Origin: Argopecten irradians
Lineage: Eukaryota; Mollusca; Bivalvia; Pectinida; Pectinidae
NCBI RefSeq assembly: GCF_041381155.1
Contig: NC_091142.1
Coordinates: 37,063,604-37,127,603, forward strand
Length of the DNA stretch: 64,000 nucleotides
Reading direction: 5' to 3'
Shown here: piece after piece, positions 1 through 11,300 of the stretch
Layout: every line of letters begins with the position of its first letter
Position numbering within the stretch: the first letter of the stretch is position 1
Made by a program: the position numbers and the translations under genes
Notes under the pieces: model-generated
The model's input: only the letters and a program-made list of their open reading frames with translations
Told to the model about the DNA's origin: nothing
The model's database searches: none

Positions 1-447
1 AGTCAGAAGGTAACCGTTTTATAATTTGCCCGTTGGTTGATTTCTGTGTCCTGTGAACAGTACTTGCTTTTCTTAGATTATGCATATCCTTTGGTCATTT
101 TCAGACATGTTTAAAATGAAGGAGCCTTGCTATATGATATTGTTTTCTTTAATGGAGTAACTGCATGGTGCAATGACATCAGAATAATGCATACTTTTGA
201 GAAAAAAATACGAAACAAGGAAATTATAAAACAAAAACAAAACATATTTGTAGTCAAAATAAGGGAGATAACTGGGGACATATTTATTTTTCAAATCAAA
301 TAAATGTAATCTACTTTATATTATATGTTTGTGTTTTTCGAAAGTTCTTTTAGAAGAGTTACAAATAAAGTTGCCGGATTTATATTCTAGAAGTAGAATA
401 GGGCAAATCAAGTTACACTCTGAGTATATAGATATGTACATGTACAT

Positions 448-616
448 TAGACAGGTGGTCGTTATGCACAGTGTCATTATATAGTAAAAATGCACGGGGA
501 GTCTAAAAACTGGTTATTACAGGCAGTCGTTATAGACAGGCAGTCGTTATAGACAGGCGGTCATTATAGACAGGCGGTAATTATAGACAGGCAGTCGTTA
601 AAGCAGGTTTGACTGT
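448..616. repeat. Degenerate short tandem repeat, MITE end with GACAGGCGGTCGTTAT units
   Basis: Four to five imperfect copies of a ~17-bp unit (agacaggcagtcgttat and variants) end in caggtttgactgta. The same terminus closes the palindromic TA-flanked MITE at 30255-30416, so this is probably a rearranged member of that family with an internally amplified subterminal repeat. Confidence 0.5.
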
Positions 617-2142
617 ATTCACAAAGTAATCTCACCCAATCTAGAGTTCCATAACCTCTTTTCCAAGATTTATTAAATTATAAAACAATTTTTAAGACTT
701 TTAAAAAAAATAATTTTATTAGAAGTAGAAATATGAATTGAATTGAATTTGTTGATTAATATTAAAGATTCTGCCATATATGGGCAGATCTCTGATCAAT
801 TGTGCAGAAGCAAGATAAAAGTTATTTCACTTGCAAAAATGGGTTGTAATTTTGAAACTGAAATCTTGAGGTTAGAGTCCTGCAAGTCCTCTGTATACTG
901 AGGCATTTGTAACTTTTTAACAGAATGTTGTAGATATTTCAGTTAGCCTTTCAAAGATTTAGATTTATTTAGATTTAGTTATTTTTATTAACAGAGCTTT
1001 GGATTTTGAAAGTACATAAAAACCCATATAGTCAAAATATGAACATGCTTTCTGAAAATCTTGATGCTCCACCCGCTGACAAATGGTATTTTGTCTCTTA
1101 ATTATCAAAAAAAGGAAAAGACCATTAATTTTTTTCAGCTACAAAACTATGTAGTTACTTACTTTACACCATTGCTAGTATTTAGCTTATAATTTTTCTT
1201 CAAGATAAAAATAATTAATTATATCCTGAAAAAATTCTGTGGTGCTATGTCCTATAAGGAATGATAATTGGGGTGCATGCACCGGAAGCAAAATAAACTA
1301 GATTTTATATTATTTTTTGTGTTAATTAAATTATTGTTCAAATGATGAGTATCTTTTATGCTCTGTCAGTGATGGAGCATCTTAAGAAAGATTATAAAGG
1401 TGTTGTGCCAATATATATTTGACTAATAGTATTTTCCTGGCCTTTTAAAATGTTGATTTATACATGTAATAAATGTAGTAAACTACTAAAAAAACTCTTC
1501 AAATTGAAATCTACATGTCAAAATTGAAGTAGTAAAGAGATTTAAGTCCAATGGACCTTTTCCTTACTCTGACAATAGATAATTAACATCTTGCAGACTG
1601 TGGTTACAAAGATTATTAAGTGATACAGAAGAGTTTTGCGACTTGATACTGTTATGGCTATAGAGCAGCTCCATTGTATATATAATCATTTACTGGAAGT
1701 TTTTCCTAATTTTATTTTAATGTGTGTTGGCATTGCTGTAAATTACAAAAACTATTTGATTCTTATTCTGAACACAGAGTTTCTAATAAAATCATTACAA
1801 ATACATTGAAATACATGTTTGTGTGTGTGTATTCATTTAAAAGAGTGAAAAAGTCTCAATGAACACATGTTCTTTTGTTTTGTATTGTATAACAGGGGTG
1901 GGTAAAATGTATAGTGCCTAGTTGGGGTTTTAAACCATGGCGGTCTGAACACTAGTTGGCTGCTCTAGCAATCAAACTGACTGGTTATAGTAATGAACAA
2001 CCCAGTTCAATCCTGCTTCAGCCTTTTCTCTGCTTTGTCAAAGTCTTTGTTCCCAAAGACACTCATGACCCTATACCAACCACCATTGGTATTTAGTGGT
2101 GCACCATGTCAATAGTATAGCAGATGAAAATGTTGTGGCCAA

Positions 2143-2195
2143 ATCAGATCTGAACCTGAGATCAGCTGCACAAATGCTCTACTGATTGATCTACA
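2143..2195 (-). repeat. tRNA-derived SINE remnant
   Basis: On the minus strand there is an A-box-like gatcaatcagtagagca and, about 20 nt on, a B-box-like aggttcagatc. This is the layout of a tRNA head, but no paired acceptor stem is visible, so it is a SINE relic and not a tRNA gene. The body probably continues toward lower coordinates. Confidence 0.4.
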
Positions 2196-2958
2196 CATGT
2201 GAGTTTCCTGTTTGGTATATAACATGTACAGTATATATACACTAGACTGGCTGCCAGTCCCCACCCTAAGAAACCACAGTGTCTAAACTTCACTACTCCC
2301 AGTTATTAGACCACAACATAGTGTACAATCTATACTTGTAGACTGATTACGGTTACACAATGCCAGTCCCTAGATGCCAGAGTATTAAAATTGTCACTCA
2401 AAATTTGCTTGATCATTTTTATATCTGGACATGTCAAAAGTTTCAAAGTTAAATAATTCAGTAATAAGATTTAACTGACAAATTACATTCTACAGCTTAG
2501 GGTCTGCTGTTCAGTCTACATGCATAGGTACATGAATTAAAATCTTTTACCCTGAAAAATGAGACGACAATTATAGCCATCCTGAGTAATAATCTGCCAA
2601 GGTTGGCATTAGTTATGTATAAATATTTTATGAAAAATAGAAAGTATAAACAGAGAAGTTTTAATAAAATTATAGTTATTTCTGGTATCTAGATTTTGTT
2701 TTTGTGTTTTAGTTTACTTAAGAAAGGGTGTAAGGGAAATATTTCATTTGAACACTCAATTATCACCCTATTTCTCTGATTTGAAAATTAGAAATCAACC
2801 TGAAAGTATCTTTAATTAATTCTTTAAACACATTTCAAGAATGAAAAAGAAAAAAGAAAATTCAGAAGAGAAAATTTAAGATGAAATCTGCAAAATTTAA
2901 TGGAACTGACTGTATTTATATCCGGATTATTTTCTCCGATATCCGGTTCAGTTTTTAT

Positions 2959-2992
2959 CATTTCAAGATGGCGGCTTCCATGAAAAGTCACC
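2959..2992 (+). promoter_or_regulatory. Duplicate YY1-like start site and first exon with intact donor (unit A)
   Basis: A YY1-like motif CAAGATGGCGGC covers an ATG at 2968, followed by codons for MAASMKSH and a donor CACC|gtgagt after 2992. It is identical to the site in unit B. The copy could act as an alternative promoter and first exon for MTO1 by splicing onto exon 2 at 7454. Function is inferred. Confidence 0.4.
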
Positions 2993-3735
2993 GTGAGTCA
3001 AATGGGAGAATACATACATGTCTTTGCCTTTATCAGCATTTGCGATCTAGCATTTTCATATATATTCCTGTCCATATATCATTAATCATATTTATTTTTA
3101 TAGATAAAGGAAATTATATCAATTGGACAAACTGAACGTACATTCTGTTCAGTTTTTGACAACTGGCTGTTGTCCGTCAAAACAGGTTACATCATATGAA
3201 AAAGTTGTATTTTTTTTAGAATTTCTGTGTGAATTTATTTTTAGAAAAAAAATATTAATTATAAAAAATTATCAGTAGTAACTGAATTTAAATAGATAAA
3301 ATTAAAAAGAAATTTACTTTTTTTCTCTCTCAGATTAAATTACATTTTGAATACTACTGTAACGATTCTGTTTTTTTTAATTCAGTGCTTGTAAGAACTT
3401 TATCTAAGTTAATTATCCGTTATTGTGAAAGATTATTAAAAAGCCCAGTCTAATATTTCGAATAATAAAACTGCTCCAGAACTGGGTGTATATAGGGATA
3501 TGACTACTTTTGCAAAACCACACATTCCTTTATTTCAGTAAAATTCAATATGAATGCAGAATTTCATCATAAAAAAGCAGATATTTAATTTATTCATATA
3601 TGTCGCGCGTATCTCTATACCTCCCTCTTTTGAGACCAAAATCAGAAAATGAGTATCAAAATGGTTATCATCAGTTAAACTTTTTGATAGTGATATTCTG
3701 TGATATTCTTCATCATTTTAATGATTAGCTTTAGT

Positions 3736-3816
3736 TAGCTACTGTTGTAGCGGAAAAGATATCACTTTCTGAGTGAAAAGTCAGTCAGAAGGTGTTTTCC
3801 GCTACAACAGTAGCTA
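3736..3816. mobile_element. 81-bp palindromic MITE, TIR TAGCTACTGTTGTAGC, 9-bp target duplication
   Basis: The ends TAGCTACTGTTGTAGCGG and CCGCTACAACAGTAGCTA are perfect inverted repeats around a short centre. Both sides are flanked by AGCTTTAGT (3727-3735 and 3817-3825). A 9-bp duplication suits Mutator-like elements. There is no coding capacity. The unit B copy is at 6114-6194. Confidence 0.85.
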
Positions 3817-4071
3817 AGCTTTAGTTTGATCAGTTGATCATTAACACCTTAACGGTTTTTTATATTAGACTCAATTTTGTTATAAATAATTATAACCATC
3901 ACTCAAAGAGTAATATACTACTCCAAAATTTATGGTGACTGTGTTAAAAAGCAAAGAAAGAAATTAGCAAATGACTTTTATTTATCTGTGTATGTAGTCG
4001 GGTAATAGGAGAGGAGAAAATGTAGGAGCCAGAGGGAGGTTTGAATCAAGGACCTGGATCAGAACATTAGC

Positions 4072-4820
4072 TAGCTACTGTTGTAGCAGAAAAGATATTG
4101 TCTTCTGACTGACTTTTCAATCAGAAGGTGATATCTTTTCTAGGGCTGTCACTGGTACTAAATTTTGTCCCCGGGTACCCAAATTTTAGTACCCGACCCG
4201 TACCCGGGTACTTGACACAAATCTACTGCTTTTGTAACAAATTGGGTTACGTTGTGTTTGCTGTTTGGAAAGATTGGTTGATCAACGGTAATTCGATGAA
4301 ATCATATGTGAGTTCAGTAAAGATAGCTTCAGTCGTTAAGTGTCTTCTTCTTTTCTATTTGACATTCATAATTGCTAATGAGCTGCCATAAAGTGGCAGT
4401 CTAGCCAGCGTGTCTGTAGCTATACCAGTCCCAGAAGAAATGTTTTTGCACATGCGCAACAGGGAGTACTACATTCGGACGGTCTCTTGTGTTATCGGAT
4501 ATGACTATAGTGTGACCAATTTAAGTGCACATGTCCGTCAAGTAGATTGTTCTCGCATCAAATGACGGTCATGAGAATTAAAATGTATTGAAAAGATAAG
4601 GTTTCATCCTTGGTGAGTGAAAACAAAATAAATGAGTTGGATTTTGTAATACTTTTAATATAAGTTCTAGACTTGTTTACGTACATCCAGACGAATTGTC
4701 CTATTTTGACGGGTAAACCGGGTACACATTTTTTGACCCGGTTACATCCCCAACCCGACCCGTAACCGGGTACTCAGGTACTCGTAACAGCCCTAATCTT
4801 TTCTGCTACAACAGTAGCTA
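4072..4820. mobile_element. Palindromic MITE (TAGCTACTG family) interrupted by a hAT-like element
   Basis: The outer termini TAGCTACTGTTGTAGCAG and CTGCTACAACAGTAGCTA match the 81-bp MITE at 3736. Target duplications AACATTAGC lie at 4063-4071 and 4821-4829. The MITE body is broken by the insertion at 4141-4795. The same nest is copied at 6450-7198 in unit B, so the insertions predate the tandem duplication. Confidence 0.85.
4141..4795. mobile_element. Non-autonomous hAT-like transposon, 655 bp
   Basis: The termini TAGGGCTGT and ACAGCCCTA are inverted, and subterminal GGGTAC/GTACCC-rich repeats are arranged in opposite orientation at the two ends. An 8-bp target duplication ATCTTTTC flanks it (4133-4140 and 4796-4803). 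Eight-bp duplications with short TIRs are typical of hAT elements. An 87-codon open frame over the left end is not a transposase. Confidence 0.8.
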
Positions 4821-4991
4821 AACATTAGCTGAATCATTACTCTACTGATGATTGATCCAGCCCAGTCCCGCTTCACTTGTGTGATTAAGAATTTAGCAAG
4901 GATCCCTATCTGGATGAAATAAGACAGTATGTATACAGTACCAAGTCAATATGTTCAGTTACTGTTGTTACTAGTAAATACATATATAATC

Positions 4992-5024
4992 TTGCTGTTA
5001 ATAGGACGTTAAAACTAATAAAAC
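4992..5024 (+). repeat. Short tail fragment of the CAAA-tailed retroposon family
   Basis: The stretch gctgttaataggacgttaa followed by A-rich sequence matches the 3' end (minus strand) of the retroposon at 59276-59816. The duplicate is at 7376-7407. Only the tail is recognisable. Confidence 0.4.
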
Positions 5025-5119
5025 CAAAATTTAATGTAATAGGCATTGTTTTATTTTAATTTTACTTATGGAAAGGGGTTTACCAAAGGGAAATATTTCA
5101 TTTAAAACCTCACTCAACT

Positions 5120-5175
5120 TTACCTCTCACCCTGCCTGTGAATCAGCCGATGCTGTCCATTATGATGTCATTGTG
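5120..5175 (+). pseudogene. Truncated duplicate of MTO1 exon 2
   Basis: This matches exon 2 from the CCTCTCAC region through GTCATTGTG (compare about 7517-7572), then jumps into the start of unit B. It lacks the start codon, the acceptor and the FAD glycine motif, so it cannot encode a domain. It marks the duplication junction. Confidence 0.85.
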
Positions 5176-5360
5176 TTCTGATTTGAAAATTAGAAATCAA
5201 CCTGAAAGTATCTTTAATTAATTCTTTAAACACATTTCAAGAATGAAAAAGAAAAAAGAAAATTCAGAAGAGAAAATTTAAGATGAAATCTGCAAAATTT
5301 AATGGAACTGACTGTATTTATATCCGGATTATTTTCTCCGATATCCGGTTCAGTTTTTAT

Positions 5361-5394
5361 CATTTCAAGATGGCGGCTTCCATGAAAAGTCACC
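5361..5394 (+). promoter_or_regulatory. YY1-like motif over the candidate MTO1 start codon
   Basis: CAAGATGGCGGC spans the ATG at 5370. Such YY1-type elements at the start site are common in TATA-less promoters of nuclear genes for mitochondrial proteins (established knowledge). No TATA box is evident just upstream. The role is inferred from the motif and from the in-frame splice to exon 2. Confidence 0.45.
5370..5394 (+). CDS. MTO1: MTO1 candidate exon 1 (start codon)
   Basis: Encodes MAASMKSH plus one base, then the donor CACC|gtgagt. Splicing to the acceptor at 7452-7453 gives CGT (Arg) and continues in frame through CTA-free sequence to the ATG at 7462, extending the presequence by 11 residues. 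It is inferred from motif, donor strength and frame. The alternative is that this exon is non-coding or belongs to another transcript and that translation starts at 7462. Confidence 0.5.
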
Positions 5395-8300
5395 GTGAGT
5401 CAAATGGGAGAATACATACATGTCTTTGCCTTTATCAGCATTTGCGATCTAGCATTTTCATATATATTCCTGTCCATATATCATTAATCATATTTATTTT
5501 TATAGATAAAGGAAATTATATCAATTGGACAAACTGAACGTACATTCTGTTCAGTTTTTGACAACTGGCTGTTGTCCGTCAAAACAGGTTACATCATATG
5601 AAAAAGTTGTATTTTTTTTAGAATTTCTGTGTGAATTTATTTTTAGAAAAAAAATATTAATTATAAAAAATTATCAGTAGTAACTGAATTTAAATAGATA
5701 AAATTAAAAAGAAATTTACTTTTTTTCTCTCTCAGATTAAATTACATTTTGAATACTACTGTAACGATTCTGTTTTTTTTAATTCAGTGCTTGTAAGAAC
5801 TTTATCTAAGTTAATTATCCGTTATTGTGAAAGATTATTAAAAAGCCCAGTCTAATATTTCGAATAATAAAACTGCTCCAGAACTGGGTGTATATAGGGA
5901 TATGACTACTTTTGCAAAACCACACATTCCTTTATTTCAGTAAAATTCAATATGAATGCAGAATTTCATCATAAAAAAGCAGATATTTAATTTATTCATA
6001 TATGTCGCGCGTATACCTCCCTCTTTTGAGACCAAAATCCCTCAAAATGGTTATCATCAGTTAAAGTTGATAGTGATATTCTGTTCTTCATCATTTTAAT
6101 GATTAGCTTTAGTTAGCTACTGTTGTAGCGGAAAAGATATCACTTTCTGAGTGAAAAGTCAGTCAGAAGGTGTTTTCCGCTACAACAGTAGCTAAGCTTT
6201 AGTTTGATCAGTTGATCATTAACACCTTAACGGTTTTTTATATTAGACTCAATTTTGTTATAAATAATTATAACCATCACTCAAAGAGTAATATACTACT
6301 CCAAAATTTATGGTGACTGTGTTAAAAAGCAAAGAAAGAAATTAGCAAATGACTTTTATTTATCTGTGTATGTAGTCGGGTAATAGGAGAGGAGAAAATG
6401 TAGGAGCCAGAGGGAGGTTTGAATCGAGGACCTGGATCAGAACATTAGCTAGGTACTGTTGTAGCAGAAAAGATATTGTCTTCTGACTGACTTTTCAATC
6501 AGAAGGTGATATCTTTTCTAGGGCTGTCACTGGTACTAAATTTTGTCCCCGGGTACCCGAATTTTAGTACCCAACCCGTACCCGGGTACTTGACACAGAT
6601 CTACTGCTTTTGTGACAAATTGGGTTACGTTGTGTTTGCTGTTTGGAAAGATTGGTTGATCAACGGTAATTCGATGAAATCATATGTGAGTTCAGTAAAG
6701 ATAGCTTCAGTCGTTAAGTGTCTTCTTCTTTTCTATTTGACATTCATAATTGCTAATGAGCTGCCATAAAGTGGCAGTCTAGCCAGCGTGTCTGTAGCTA
6801 TACCAGTCCCAGAAGAAATGTTTTTGCACATGCGCAACAGGGAGTACTACATTCGGACGGTCTCTTGTGTTATCGGATATGACTATAGTGTGACCAATTT
6901 AAGTGCACATGTCCGTCAAGTAGATTGTTCTCGCATCAAATGACGGTCATGAGAATTAAAATGTATTGAAAAGATAAGGTTTCATCCTTGGTGAGTGAAA
7001 ACCAAAATAAATGAGTTGGATTTTGTAATACTTTTAATATAAGTTCTAGACTTGTTTACGTACATCCAGACGAATTGTCCTATTTTGACGGGTAACCGGG
7101 TACACATTTTTTGACCCGGTTACATCCCCAACCCGACCCGTAACCGGGTACTCAGGTACTCGTAACAGCCCTAATCTTTTCTGCTACAACAGTAGCTAAA
7201 CATTAGCTGAATCATTACTCTACTGATGATTGATCCAGCCCAGTCCCGCTTCACTTGTGTGATTAAGAATTTAGCAAGGATCCTATCTGGATGAAATAAG
7301 ACAGTATGTATACAGTACCAAGTCAATATGTTCAGTTACTGTTGTTACTAGTAAATACATAATATAATCTTGCTGTTAATAGGACGTTAAAACTAATAAA
7401 ACCAAAACATAATGTAATAGGCATTGTTTTATTTTAATTTTCTTATGGTCTAGGTTTACCAATGACCTTCCAACGTTGGCGTTGGCTTTGGAGTAAAACC
7501 TCTCTGCGAACTTTGACCTCTCACTCCTCTGCCTGTGAATCAGCCGATGCTGTCCATTATGATGTCATTGTGGTGGGAGGTGGCCATGCTGGGGCGGAGG
7601 CGGCTTGTGCTTCAGCGAGAATCGGAAGTCGGACGTTACTGGTCACTCACAAGATTGAGACAATAGGTACAGTACTAAAAAAGTACTGGAATGTACATCA
7701 GTACAGTATTTGATAGTGCTGTAACACTTGTAGCTAAAGATATGTTAATAGTTTTGTTTAGCTCAGCCCAAGAGTAAAGCAAGTTTGATGATAATAGAAA
7801 CTTATGTGCCTCCCTATAGACCTTACCATAAAACCGTCTGTCTAATAATCAAGTCTGTTCTGCAGTCTTTATCAGATTGTATAGTTGTAACCTCTTTATG
7901 TTCCTTGTTGAACTTTCTCGAAAATAGAATATAATAAAAAAAGGAAATACATTATTATGTATCATGATATGATTAATAGGTGTATACACATGTACAAGAA
8001 ACAATTTCAAGATATATTGGACACTATATTTAATGTTAAGTTTGCTAATATTTAACCTAAGCTCCAAAGAGCTTGTATTTCGACACAAATAAAAATGTGG
8101 TTTTCACATGTAATTTAGGTCTAGTTTAATGTTGATCTTGTAAACCTTTGAATTGGATGGTTCCCTTGAAAACATTTTAAAATCAGAAAAAAACTTATTT
8201 CCTCTCTGATTTCATTTCATAGTGAGTTCTATATTTTGTTAAATAATATTTAACATGTGTTTACTGCACAGGTGAGATGTCGTGTAATCCGTCGTTCGGA

Positions 8301-11300
8301 GGGATAGGGAAAGGCCATCTGATGACAGAAGTGGATGCCCTTGGAGGAGTGTGTGCTCGAATTTGTGGTAAATATTCATGTGCAAATGGATGGCATTTTG
8401 TAGATTCAATGAAAATGTAACAGTAACAGCTATATTTGTATTTTCCTTTATATGTTAGTTCTTCAGAACTTGACTTAATGACAAATATAGAAGAAAATAA
8501 AATAATATTTCAAACTTAATTTAAAAATCATGAAATTCATTGTCAAAGTTTTGAATTCTGTATGTAGATATATCCTCAATCCATTACAAAATTTTGTATT
8601 TTGTTCATAGATATATCTGGAATTCACTACAAAGTCTTGAACAGAAGCAAGGGGCCAGCTGTTTGGGTAAGGTACCAACAATGTAACATTTGAGCTGCTT
8701 TCCTGCATACCATGTATAACCTGTCTATAAAGATTATACCCTGGAGGCAAAGAAAAATATGGTTGTCAATTAAACTACTGACAAGTGATAGTTTTACTAA
8801 GGTGACATTTGTGTAAAAATGGGCCATTGCAGACCCTAAGAAAGTGGTTTTAATATTAAGACATTTAACATAACATTCTCTATAGAAAATCAACTAGCTA
8901 ATAGGGCTTAATTAACTTCTGTAATGCTTAAATTGTCAATGGCAAATTTTAAAGTAAAAGAATTCCTTAAATTAAGAAATGTTGATGAAACTTAGCCCAA
9001 ATGGTCTTTCCACAGAGGTGTCACCATGGCAAGCTTTACTGAGTACATGTATATCAGTCAAGATATGATTGTATTTCAATACTAGTTAGGCACATCTAAC
9101 TTAAAATGCATGACTGTTGTATAACACTTTAATGTTATTGAAATAGTTCAGAATCAGAACTAATCATTGTCCTTACAGGGTTTACGTGCCCAGATAGACC
9201 GAGACTTGTACAAGAAAAATTTACAAGCCGACGTCCTGGCCACTAAGAACTTGACTGTAGTTGCCTCCCCTGTCGAGGACCTAATCCTTGGGGAGCCTAG
9301 TGACCCTCAGCATCAACTCACCAAGCAGGCTTGTGTGGGGGTCATACTGGGTAAGGTTAAAGGTCACAGTGGTAGATTTTGCCTGAATAACAGCTTTTGT
9401 TTAAAACTGTGTTAAATAAAAACAAGTAGATAATCAAATGCGATGATTTAGTAAATTCAATGAAATGAAAGAGGTAATATGTTCACATAATATTTTTACA
9501 AAACTTTTTATTCCATTAACATTATGGATGCTGAAAGGAACTATATTGCTATGTGTTCTGTTCTTGGAATCCAAGAAGTTTATGCCATGCTTTATTGAAA
9601 TGTTTGAGACAGATCAGTGAGTAGAATAACTATTATATATATAGTCTGTCACCCCAGCAAACTTATGTCAATGTTTCATGCAGAACTGTTTATAGGATAA
9701 TCATACAAGTCTACAGTCGCCCACAAATTCTTTGACCTACATGTACCAGACATTGCAAAATTTGCCGGTCTAACGGACATGTCCTGCAAAATTTGACTCC
9801 GACCGCCTATTTTAAAATCTGGTCTTGACCGACCGTCCGGCAATTATTGAGTACTGGAAGTTGGTAGAAATGGTGTCTCTGAAGTATTATGCAGGTGCCG
9901 AACCTGGCAAATATGTAAACTACATAAGATAAATTAGATAATCATGAAAACAGCTGCCCGGATACTTATAGCAGGAAGTTATGTTTACTTCAAAGCTTCA
10001 CATTTATGTTCGGTCTGGCAAAATCTTGTTTGGTCCGGCTTAATCACTGTCCTTGCTGGTCCAAATGTGTGGCCATTTTTTTCAACTTTGCGATGTCTGA
10101 TGTACTCTACATAGACTTTATAAAAATTATTATTTGATATTTGAACAAAGGTAATGGTGAGAAGGTCTATAGTAAGGCCGTAGTGCTGACCACTGGGACA
10201 TTTTTAAGGGGCAGTATCAACATTGGACTGACCACATGGGCTGCAGGACGCATGGGAGACCGACCGTCTGTTGGACTGGCCAAGAGTATAGAAAACGCTG
10301 GCTTCACGATTGGCAGACTGAAAACCGGTTAGTCAAATGTGATTAGAAATATGTTGCTTTCATCTGGAAAAGTAAAATTATGACATGATTTAAAATAATG
10401 TGGTGTATATTGTTGACATCAGAAACACATTTTTCGAAAAAAATCGTACAATATCAAAAGTTACACTGTTAATAGAAAAATACTTTATATATACACAAAT
10501 TTCTAGATGACCAATGGACTTATTTCCAATTTAGTGCGAGTGTCTGAGTTTGTAAGTCGACTTACTGTAATGTAAAATGAATATGAATGCCAGTCGAGAG
10601 TGAATAGAGTGAGCTTATTGAGTTTTTCCATTTGGTTAATAATATATACCACATAGATTACTCGTGTAAAGAGTTCTAAACTGTATTTACCCAGGAACAC
10701 CACTCAGACTGGACGTTATAATATATACCACATAGATTACTCGTGTAAAGAGTTCTAAACTGTATTTACCCAGGAACACCACTCAGACTGGACGTTAATA
10801 ATATATACCACATAGATTACTCGTGTAAAGAGTTCTAAACTGTATTTACCCAGGAACACCACTCAGACTGGACGTTAATAATATATACCACATAGATTAC
10901 TCGTGTAAAGAGTTCTAAACTGTATTTACCCAGGAACACCACTCAGACTGGACGTTATAATATATACTACATAGATTACTCGTGTAAAGAGTTCTAAACT
11001 GTATTTACCCAGGAACACCACTCAGACTGGACGTTAATAATATATACCACATAGATTACTCGTGTAAAGAGTTCTAAACTGTATTTACCCAGGAACACCA
11101 CTCAGACTGGACGTTAATAATATATACCACATAGATTACTCGTGTAAAGAGTTCTAAACTGTATTTACCCAGGAACACCACTCAGACTGGACGTTAATAA
11201 TAAATACCACATAGATATACAAGAGTCCTCTATTGTATTTACCCAGGAACACCTCCCAGACTGGACGCTAGAACTGTTGACTTCACTAAAACTGAAGTCA

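Larger units (their letters stand above)
1..2774. other. AT-rich upstream region, no gene recognised
   Basis: No reading frame with coding character is visible. It holds a GACAGG-type repeat remnant (448-616) and a degenerate tRNA-like SINE piece (2143-2195), listed separately. The last part (about 2690-2775) resembles the sequence just before the truncated exon copy at 5045-5120, sharing a stretch around AGGGAAATATTTCATTT, so related sequence already lay next to the duplication breakpoint. Confidence 0.5.
4030..4870 (-). mobile_element. tRNA-derived SINE remnant split by a nested MITE (unit A)
   Basis: Removing the MITE at 4072-4820 and one copy of its 9-bp duplication gives a minus-strand tRNA-like head. 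An A-box-like gatcaatcatcagtagag lies at about 4841-4858, and aggtccttgattcaaacc, which resembles a B-box region, lies near 4039-4056. This is the outermost layer of a three-layer nest. The unit B equivalent is at about 6408-7254. Recognition rests on the two promoter boxes alone. Confidence 0.45.
2775..5175 (+). repeat. Tandem duplication unit A (MTO1 promoter, first exon, truncated exon 2)
   Basis: This block is almost identical to 5177-7572, with an offset of 2402 bp at the left end and 2397 bp at the right end; small indels lie around 3610-3700. It contains a copy of the candidate first exon (2968-2992), two MITE insertions, and at its right end a fragment of exon 2 (through GTCATTGTG at 5175) that stops abruptly where unit B begins. 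The exon 2 copy lacks the start codon at the position equivalent to 7462 and the clean acceptor. It is probably a recent genuine duplication; retained haplotype sequence in the assembly is the main alternative. Confidence 0.9.
5177..7572 (+). repeat. Tandem duplication unit B (joined to the intact MTO1 gene)
   Basis: This is the second copy of the 2.4-kb unit; its right end continues into the full exon 2. The first-exon copy (5370-5394) is the one nearest the gene body. Compared with unit A it lacks a few bases in the 6010-6080 region. Confidence 0.9.

Noticed and set aside
2881..3135. 84-codon frame, identical at 5283-5537
   Set aside because: Both lie in the duplicated unit; identity reflects the duplication. 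Only the short ATG-to-donor part (2968-2992, 5370-5394) has gene-like signals.
4128..4391. 87-codon frame, repeated at 6506-6769
   Set aside because: It lies across the left end of a non-autonomous hAT-like element and has no transposase features.
8475..8893. Minus-strand frames inside MTO1 introns
   Set aside because: They overlap exon 4 antisense or AT-rich intron sequence and have no supporting signals.
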